The translations under genes and the position numbers were made by a program. The notes beneath the pieces are model-generated. The model had not been told where the DNA came from and made no database searches. It saw only the letters and a list, made by a program, of their open reading frames with translations. A stretch of DNA of 64,000 bases from DATKMK01 sp035541895 (GTDB taxonomy: Bacteria; Desulfobacterota; Binatia; HRBIN30; JACQVA1): the NCBI GenBank assembly GCA_035541895.1, contig DATKMK010000120.1:1-64000 (forward strand), written 5' to 3'. Shown here one piece after another: positions 34,932 to 42,100 of this stretch. How positions within the stretch are numbered: position 1 is the stretch's first letter; every line of letters starts with the position of its first letter.

Positions 34932-36047
34932 GTGAAGACGCGCCTGCTCGAGTTCATCGACCAGCTCCGCGGCGCAGGCGTCCGCGCCAGCGTCGGGGAA
35001 ACGCTCGACGCACTCGCGGCCGTCGGGGCGATCGGGGTCGAACGCGAGGCCATCCGGGCGGGATTGGCAGCAACCTTAGTGAAGGACCAGGCCGAGCGGG
35101 CGACGTTCGATGCACTCTTCGATCGCTTCTTTGCGGTCCTGGGACACACACGCGGCAAGGAAAACCGGCCGCAACCGACCGGCGAGGGCAGCGGGCGGGG
35201 GCACGGCACACCGAGTCCGGAGGCCGGACGACGGAATGATCGCGAGCCGCGCCAGCGCGGTCCGACCGTGCAGCCGGGCGACGAGCACGAACGGCGCGCG
35301 GCTCACGATCGCCACGCAACCGAGCAGGCGGCGCAGCGTCGCGTTCTGCTGGAGGTGCCGTTCGAAGCGATGGACCCGCGCGCGATCGAAGCTGCCGATG
35401 CACTGGTGGCCGAGTTGTCGCGGCGACTGCGAGCCTATCGCAGCCGGCGCTTGCAACGCGCGCGGCGCGGCCGACTCGACTTTCGCCGTACGATCCGTGC
35501 GTCGCTCGGGAGCGGCGGGGTGCCGGTACTGCCGGCGTTTCGCACGCGCCGCCCGGGCAAGCTCGATCTCGTCGCGCTCTGCGACCTATCCCACTCGACC
35601 GCGACCGCCGCGCGCTTCTGCTTGGCGCTGCTGGCGCCCGCGGGAGAATTTTTCCGGCGGGTGCGGCTGTTCGGTTACGTCGATCGCCTGGTGGAAATCT
35701 CGTTCGAGCGCGGTCACGTGGTTCCACACGAGCCGATCGATCTCGCGGCCCGCTCGGATTTCGGTCAGGTTCTGCGGCAACTGTGGGAACGGTGGGAAGC
35801 GCAGTGTACGCGCAACACGCTGCTGCTCATCCTCGGCGACGCGCGCAACAATCGGCGGCCGCCGCGAGCGGACATTTTGGCGCGCCTGGGCACGCGGGTC
35901 CGTCGCATCGTGTGGCTCAATCCCGAGCCGATCGCACGCTGGAATACCGGCGACAGCGTCATCGATCTCTACGCCAAGCCCTGCGACACTGTGTTCACCG
36001 CGGTCAATCTGCGGGAATTGGCGCATGCGTTGAAATCGGCAGACTGA
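34932..36047 (+). CDS. CoxE-like VWA-domain protein
   Basis: A 371-aa partner of the MoxR ATPase. A helical N-terminus (RLLEFIDQLRGAGVRASVGETLDAL) and a charged Arg/Gly/Glu-rich linker (about 72-135) lead to a von Willebrand factor A domain. The MIDAS-like motif is DLSHSTA at 218-224, instead of the usual DxSxS-M form. CoxE is required for maturation of CO dehydrogenase, but no molybdoenzyme genes are present, so the client is unknown. A GTG start is used. Confidence 0.88.
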   Translation: MKTRLLEFIDQLRGAGVRASVGETLDALAAVGAIGVEREAIRAGLAATLVKDQAERATFDALFDRFFAVLGHTRGKENRPQPTGEGSGRGHGTPSPEAGRRNDREPRQRGPTVQPGDEHERRAAHDRHATEQAAQRRVLLEVPFEAMDPRAIEAADALVAELSRRLRAYRSRRLQRARRGRLDFRRTIRASLGSGGVPVLPAFRTRRPGKLDLVALCDLSHSTATAARFCLALLAPAGEFFRRVRLFGYVDRLVEISFERGHVVPHEPIDLAARSDFGQVLRQLWERWEAQCTRNTLLLILGDARNNRRPPRADILARLGTRVRRIVWLNPEPIARWNTGDSVIDLYAKPCDTVFTAVNLRELAHALKSAD

Positions 36048-36080
36048 AAAAAAGAGGGGAAGGCACGAGCCTTCCCCTCT
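36047..36080 (-). terminator. Rho-independent terminator of the 36.1-37.5 kb gene
   Basis: A perfect 12-bp stem (AGAGGGGAAGGC at 36053-36064 with GCCTTCCCCTCT at 36069-36080) and four-base loop is followed, on the minus strand, by seven T residues. It terminates the leftward Thr-Pro protein gene and lies between two convergent genes. Confidence 0.85.
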
Positions 36081-36106
36081 CTGTCAGCGCAGACTGAGTG
36101 AGCTGC

Positions 36107-37504
36107 TTAGCGCTTGAGGCCGAGGCGCCCGGTACGCGTCAGGGTCCACGCCATCGCAGCACCGAGCAAGGTAATCAGCGCAACCCCTCCCGGAGCGGTC
36201 GGCGACGGCACCACCGGGATCGGCGGGCGCGTCTTCGTCGGAGACGGCGTGTTGGTTTGGGTCGGCGTTAGGGTCGGCGTGTTCGTGGGCGTCCGGGTCG
36301 GCGTGTTCGTCGGCGTCGCGGTTGGCGTATTCGTCGGGGTGCTTGTCGGGGTGGCGGTCGGCGTGTTGGTCGGGGTGCTGGTCGGGGTTGCCGTCGGGGT
36401 CGCCGTCGGCGTGTTGGTTGGCGTCGCCGTCGGCGTCGCGGTTGGCGTGTTGGTCGGGGTTGCCGTCGGTGTTTGCGTCGGGGTGTTGGTCGGGGTCGGC
36501 GTATTCGTCGGCGTGTTGCTCGGTGTCGCCGTTGGGGTTTGGGTCGGGGTATTCGTCGGCGTATTCGTCGGCGTCGCGGTCGGGGTATTGGTCGGCGTAT
36601 TCGTCGGGGTCGCCGTCGGGGTGTTCGTCGGCGTATTCGTCGGGGTTGCCGTCGGGGTTGCCGTCGGCGTATTCGTCGGGGTCGCCGTCGGGGTCGCCGT
36701 CGGAGTGTTCGTCGGCGTTGCCGTTGGAGTATTCGTGGGCGTATCCGTAGGCGTATTGGTCGGGGTTGGGGTTGGAGCGATGTCAAGCGATCCCGTCGCG
36801 ATCTGTGACGCCGTCAGGTTGTTCTCCGGATTCGGCCCGTTGTTGCACGTGGCGACCGCAAACCCAGCTCGCTGCTCAATAACCAACGGGGTGTCATCGA
36901 AACTGACCAGTGATCGCTTCTGGACCTGAAAGGTCACCGTACAGAAGTTTGAAGTATTCGCGTTGATCGTCAGCGCCGGCGAGAGATTGAACATGATTTC
37001 GTTCGGCGAGGTCACACCGGGATTGCCCCCGCTCGTCGTCGGCGTAAAGGTGATGCCCGAGCAGGTAGTTGATATCGGCGTGTTGTAGAATCCCATCACC
37101 GCGCCGTCATCGATACACGTACCTGGAAGCAGCGAGACGCACGATCCACCCGGGCAATCGCCCCCTGACGAACATCCTTGATTTGCATTGATGCCCCCGA
37201 CACACGACATGTGTTTGCAATCGAGGTCGAAGAAGATCTGGCTGATCGTCAGCCGGGCAGGCTGGCCGTCGCTGGTAGGATCACCACCCAGGAGGATTCC
37301 ACCGGCTCCGAGCGTGAGAACGACCGTATCAATTGAATTGATTGTGTTGAACGCCGGAATGCTGGTGTAACCGATTTCGATCTGGCCGTTGCAGGTCTTC
37401 TGAGCGTCCGCGCTACTTGCTGAAAAGCCTATGAAGACAAGCGCGCTGACGATGATCGCCGAGGTCTTTTGGACAATCCAGGACTTGCTGGTCGCAAAAC
37501 GCAT
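36107..37504 (-). CDS. Secreted Thr-Pro-stalk surface protein, paralogue 1
   Basis: A 465-aa exported protein. A signal peptide ends SSADAQ near residue 35. A Cys-containing globular domain of about 210 residues follows (starting QKTCNGQIEIGY), perhaps cohesin- or PapD-like in sheet content but not assigned. Then comes a Thr-Pro stalk of about 180 residues (NTPTATPT units). The tail PPIPVVPSPTAPGGV, hydrophobic segment and Arg/Lys end look like a sorting signal. The ATG at 37504 follows AAGGAG. The downstream neighbour in DNA order (37.7-38.8 kb) is a clear paralogue. It has its own promoter and terminator, suggesting strong independent expression. Confidence 0.85.
   Translation of the reverse strand: MRFATSKSWIVQKTSAIIVSALVFIGFSASSADAQKTCNGQIEIGYTSIPAFNTINSIDTVVLTLGAGGILLGGDPTSDGQPARLTISQIFFDLDCKHMSCVGGINANQGCSSGGDCPGGSCVSLLPGTCIDDGAVMGFYNTPISTTCSGITFTPTTSGGNPGVTSPNEIMFNLSPALTINANTSNFCTVTFQVQKRSLVSFDDTPLVIEQRAGFAVATCNNGPNPENNLTASQIATGSLDIAPTPTPTNTPTDTPTNTPTATPTNTPTATPTATPTNTPTATPTATPTNTPTNTPTATPTNTPTNTPTATPTNTPTNTPTQTPTATPSNTPTNTPTPTNTPTQTPTATPTNTPTATPTATPTNTPTATPTATPTSTPTNTPTATPTSTPTNTPTATPTNTPTRTPTNTPTLTPTQTNTPSPTKTRPPIPVVPSPTAPGGVALITLLGAAMAWTLTRTGRLGLKR
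36230..36776 (-). repeat. Thr-Pro codon repeat, paralogue 1
   Basis: Near-identical 18-24-base units (GTCGGGGTTGCC, GTCGGCGTATTC and similar on the plus strand) encode NTPTATPT-type repeats. DNA-level identity between copies is high, which favours length change by slippage or recombination. Confidence 0.8.
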
Positions 37505-37589
37505 CCTCGTCTCCTTCCGACCCCAGAACAGAACCACCCCAACCTCCTTGCGCCCTCTGCCTCAACCCTCGGCGCAAAATCGGTAGCTT

Positions 37590-37618
37590 CAAATACTTTC
37601 AAAGCGGAAGGGTGTCAA
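37590..37618 (-). promoter_or_regulatory. Promoter of Thr-Pro paralogue 1
   Basis: On the minus strand, TTGACA (plus-strand 37613-37618) and TATTTG (37590-37595) are separated by exactly 17 bases, an excellent sigma-70-type match, about 90 bases before the ATG at 37504. The region is AT-richer than its surroundings. Confidence 0.65.
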
Positions 37619-37661
37619 GCGAAAAGCCGCCTCGGCCAACCGCGCAACATCTCGATCTCGC

Positions 37662-37697
37662 AAAAAAAACGGGGGCTTCGGCTACGAAGCCCCCGTT
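37662..37697 (-). terminator. Rho-independent terminator of the 37.7-38.8 kb gene
   Basis: A perfect 13-bp stem (37668-37680 with 37685-37697, GC-rich core CGGGGGCTTCG) and GCTA loop is followed on the minus strand by about eight T residues. It separates the two paralogous Thr-Pro genes so that each is its own transcription unit. Confidence 0.85.
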
Positions 37698-37728
37698 GAG
37701 GAATGCAGCAATCGTCGCGCTAGTCCAA

Positions 37729-38844
37729 TCAACCGCCAACCCGGCCGAACCGTCGCAACGAGTACGCGATGGCGCCGCCGAGACCGATAATCATCACCAC
37801 GCCTGCCGGGCTTGTCGGTGTCGGGACCACTGGTATTGGCGGCCGCGTGTTTGTCGGCGGAGGCGTGCTCGTGGGCGGCGGCGAATTGGTCGGCGTTAGG
37901 GTCGGCGTGTTGGTCGGAGTTCGCGTCGGCGTATTGGTCGGAGTTCGCGTTGGTGTGAACGTCGGTGTCTGTGTCGGGGTATTGGTCGGTGTGAATGTCG
38001 CAGTCTGCGTCGGAGTGTTCGTGGGCGTGAACGTCGGAGTAGCCGTCGCGGTCAACGTTGGGGTGTTCGTGGGCGTCGGTGTCGGATCAATGTCGAGCGA
38101 CCCGGTTGCAATCTGGGCGGCCGTCAGATTGTTTGCTGGAAGCGGTCCGTTGTTACATGTGGCGACAGTGAAACCAGCTCGTTGCTCAATCACCAACGGC
38201 GTATCGTCGAAACTGACCAGCGATCGTTTCTGGATTTGGAAGGTGACTGTGCAAAAGTTCGCTGTATCGTGGAGAATTGTAAGCGAAGGCGAAAGGTCGA
38301 AGACGATCTCATTCGGTGACGTCACACCGGGATTGCCCGCGGAACTTTCCGGCGTAAACGTGATCCCCGTGCACGTCGTTTGAATTGCCGTATTGTAGAA
38401 TCCCATGACGACGCCATCGTCGACACAGGTTCCGGGTAGCAGCGACTGGCATGCGCCAACAATGTTGTTGCAGTCAGCGTCGGTTGAGCACCCTTGGCCC
38501 GTATTCGCACCCGTGACGCAAGACTTGTGTTTGCAGTCGAGGTCGAAGAAGATTTTGTTGATCGTCAACTGAGCCTGTTGCCCGTCACTGGTGGGATCTC
38601 CGCCGAGACCGATGCCGCCAGCGCCGAGGGTCAGAACCACCGTATCGACCGAATTGATGGTATTGAAGGCGGGGATGTTGCTGTATCCGATTTCGATCTG
38701 CCCGTTGCAAGTTTTCTGAGCGTGAGCCGCAGCCGGCAGGATCAGCCCCGACAGAACCAGGCCCACCATCCCTCCAAACAGCCAACGTCCCGGCGCTGCC
38801 GCAAATGACGGGATTCTCGAAGATATCGCGCGTAAAGAACTCAT
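37729..38844 (-). CDS. Secreted Thr-Pro-stalk surface protein, paralogue 2
   Basis: A 371-aa exported protein with the same plan as its neighbour: signal peptide ending AAAHAQ, a Cys-rich globular domain beginning QKTCNGQIEIGY (most positions identical to paralogue 1, including RSLVSFDDTPLVIEQRAG), a shorter Thr-Pro stalk of about 80 residues, and the tail PPIPVVPTPTSPAGV, hydrophobic segment, RRFGR. An AAGGAGG site precedes the ATG. The two genes are a tandem duplication in which the stalk has diverged in length much more than the head. Function unknown; head and tail suggest cell-surface display. Confidence 0.85.
   Translation of the reverse strand: MSSLRAISSRIPSFAAAPGRWLFGGMVGLVLSGLILPAAAHAQKTCNGQIEIGYSNIPAFNTINSVDTVVLTLGAGGIGLGGDPTSDGQQAQLTINKIFFDLDCKHKSCVTGANTGQGCSTDADCNNIVGACQSLLPGTCVDDGVVMGFYNTAIQTTCTGITFTPESSAGNPGVTSPNEIVFDLSPSLTILHDTANFCTVTFQIQKRSLVSFDDTPLVIEQRAGFTVATCNNGPLPANNLTAAQIATGSLDIDPTPTPTNTPTLTATATPTFTPTNTPTQTATFTPTNTPTQTPTFTPTRTPTNTPTRTPTNTPTLTPTNSPPPTSTPPPTNTRPPIPVVPTPTSPAGVVMIIGLGGAIAYSLRRFGRVGG
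37845..38085 (-). repeat. Thr-Pro codon repeat, paralogue 2
   Basis: Shorter stalk made of NTPTQTPTFTPT-type units. It contains more Phe, Gln and Leu in the variable positions than the neighbouring paralogue. Confidence 0.75.
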
Positions 38845-39163
38845 CCTCGCCTCCTTGGACCGCCACTGCTCAACAAAACCCCGGGTCGATGCGCCTCACC
38901 CTGCGTGAGCATCCCCCCGAGGCCAACGATCGCGGGCGAACCTAACCACGAAACCCCCAGTTGTGTCAAGGCAAAACCGAGATTTGAACCGAAATTACTG
39001 TACCTTGCGGCTGGAGAACCTGTCCGCAAGCTGGGTCGAATTTACTCCATCGATCGCCAATTTGGATTCGACCGACACAGCCTTCCGATGCTAGACTGAC
39101 ACGCGGTATCTCTTTGACGTGAGCGGAGGCACGGGTGAGGGGTGGAATGGCTGTTGCTCACCG
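38845..39163. other. Divergent intergenic region, about 320 bases
   Basis: An AT-richer gap between paralogue 2 (minus) and the giant LamG protein gene (plus). It contains the promoter of paralogue 2 (listed separately). No equally good plus-strand promoter is visible, and I see no gene. Confidence 0.5.
38940..38969 (-). promoter_or_regulatory. Candidate promoter of Thr-Pro paralogue 2
   Basis: On the minus strand TTGACA (plus-strand 38964-38969) and TTAGGT (38940-38945) have an 18-base spacer, about 95 bases before the start codon. The -35 box is the same perfect hexamer as for paralogue 1 and the -10 box is poorer. Confidence 0.45.
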
Positions 39164-42100
39164 ATGAAAGCGGTGCGCCTGATCGGATTCAGCACGTGGT
39201 TCGTGGTTGGGGTGCTGTGCGCTTCGACGCCTGCCTCCGCCGTCGCAAATCGGTCTCTGTTCTTTACCGGCGCCGGGGCCCCACAGCTTAGCCGCTTGCG
39301 CCTTCTAGTCGACGACCCTGGACGCACCGCGAACATCGGTGCGGGCGATTTCACCGTGGAGTGGTGGATGAAGGGGTCTCTCGCCAACAACACCTCGCCG
39401 TGTTGCGGATACCGCCCGGTGGGGCTCAAGGAAACTGCGACGAACGATTGGCGCTATGGCGACATCATCTTCGACCGTGACATTTGGGGCACGAACGATC
39501 CCGACTGGGGTATCTCAGTCCATCGCGACGGGTACGCGGGCGAATTGGGCGTCATCCGATTCGGAACCGGTGGCAACTACGGTCAAAACGGCAACAAGGA
39601 GCACACCCTGCAGGGACGAACGAACGTCTTGGATGGGCAATGGCACCATGTCGCGGTGGTCCGAGACCTCAGCACCGGAATCAAGCGCATCTACGTCGAC
39701 GGGGTGCTCGACGCGGAAAGTTCGCCGGGCGTCAGCACCGCCAACGTCAGCTACCCGCTCGGCCGGCCCATCGGTACCAAGTGCGTAACCGCATACGGCC
39801 CACGTTGCCTGTACGATCCCTACCTTTCGATCGGCGCAGAAAAGCATGATGCCGGTAGCTCCTATCCATCGTTTCGCGGCTACCTCGACGAAATCCGGTT
39901 CTGGGAGCGCGCTCGGTCCCAAACCGAGATCGTCGCCACTGACACGACGATCATCGATCCAGCGTCATCGGGACTGGCGGCCTATTGGCGCCTTGACGAC
40001 GCGCCGGGCGCCGCAAACGCGTTCGATGAAACCGGCAACGGCAACGATGCTGAAATGCTCGCCCCCTTGGTGTCCACCGACGCCGATCATGCACCGCTAC
40101 AAGGATACGATTTGACCGTGCCGTCACCGACGGCGACACCGACACCAACGGTAACGCCCGCACCATCGTCAAGCTCGGTCCCGACGAGGACTTCGTCTCC
40201 CACGGGAACTCCAACGGCGACGTTCAGCGCGATTCCAACCCGGACGACGTCGGCGACGGGCACCGCGACCATTACCCTCGTGCCGACCGCGAGTCCGTCG
40301 GCAACAAGCACCTCGACCCGATCACCATCGGCGACCGCAACGCAATCATTCACTCCAACGCCATCGCGCACCTCAACGCCCACAGCGTCCGCCACCGACA
40401 CGCGTACACCAACCGCCACCATCACGGCCACCGCGTCTTTCAGCCGCACCCCGACCCTAGCTGATTCGCCAACACCATCACCGACTCCGACTTCCACGCT
40501 CGATCCGCCGACTCCGAGTCCGTCCGCAAGCCGCATTCCGACACCAAGCACGACGGCATCGTCGACCAGCACGATGACCGCGACGCGAACCGCCACTTCA
40601 ACACCAACGTCGTCCCCATCACCCAGTTCAACGCCTACGCTGACCATTTCGCCGACGGCGACCGCGTCGCCAACCGGAACCGGCACGCGGACAATGTCGC
40701 CAACGGTAACCACGTCGCGCACGGCGACCATCACTCTCACGCCGACCGCAACCGTCGCGGCGAGCGCGTCACCTACGCGGACCAATTCCCGCACGCCGAC
40801 TCAAACCCCGACCTTCACGTTCACTCGCACGCCGACCGCGAGCCCATCGGCAACGCCGACCCGAACGCCGACACGAACCGCGACCGGAACCTTCACGCCG
40901 ACGATCACATTGACTCCCACAGGATCGCCAACCACGACTGCATCCGCCACGTCGACCAGCGTGCCGACTCTGACCGCGACGCCGACCGTCACCCCAACGC
41001 GAACCAACACGGCGACCCATACCGCCACCCGGACTCCGACCTTCACCGCAACACCGACCAACACACCGAGCGCGAGCTCGACGAGAACTTCGACGATAAC
41101 GCCCACGCCGACCCCCACGACCACTGCGACGGCGACGGTAACCGCCTCACGTTCGCCGACCGGAACTTTGCCGGCCACCGCAACGCCGACGGTCACGCCC
41201 ACTCAGACGAGCACCGGCACGCGATCCGCAACCGTGACGGCGACTCCGTCGGCAACGGCCACCGTGACGTTCACACCAACCAACTCGCCGACTGCAACTA
41301 CGACACGAACGCCGTCGGCAACTCCGACCCAGACCTTCACCGCCACGGCAACCCCAACCCGCACCGCCACGCGAACGCCCACCGCCACCTTGACCCCAAC
41401 CCGCACCGCCACGGCGACCGGAACGTCCACTACAACCGCAACGCCCACGATCACGTTCACACCGACTGCGACGCCGACGTGGACCCCAACGCGGACGCCC
41501 ACAATGACCTGGACGCCGACGAACACGCTGACAACGACACCGACACGCACGCCGACGGCAACACCCACGCTGACGTTCACGCCGACATCGACCGCAACAT
41601 GGACGCCAACGCGCACGCCGACCAACACTTCGACCCCAACCAGCTCCCCGACGCAGACCTTGACCCAGACACCGACCGCAACCTCTTCGGTCACGCTGAC
41701 TCCGAGCGCGACGGCGACACAAACGAACACTCAGACGCCGACCGCGACTCCAACCACGACCGCGACGCGGACGCCCACCGCAACGCCGACAGTGACCTTC
41801 ACCAGCACGCCAACGTCGACGCAGACGCCGACCCGCACGCCGACGCGCACACCGACATTCAGCCAGACGCCGACCGCGACAGCATCGGCGACTCCAAGCG
41901 CGACAGCAACCTCGACCTCAACAACCACCGCAACGGCGACGTTCACACCAACGCAAACGCCGACCGCGACGTTCACGCCGACTAACACCCCGAGCGTGAC
42001 ACTCACGCCGACCGCGACCCCAACCAGCACGAACACGCTGACCCGGACGCCGACGCAGACGCCGACGGCCACTCCGAGCCAAACGTTCACACGTACTCAA

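Noticed and set aside
36114..36929. Long open frame on the plus strand made of Val-Gly repeats opposite the Thr-Pro gene
   Set aside because: It is the antisense of the TPTxT codon repeat, which lacks stops by composition; there is no ribosome-binding site, no signal peptide and no domain, while the minus-strand protein has all three.
40087..42090. Several minus-strand open frames of Val-Gly-rich type under the giant surface protein
   Set aside because: They are repeat by-products on the antisense strand without starts or domains; the plus-strand frame continues through LamG, FnIII and propeller domains.
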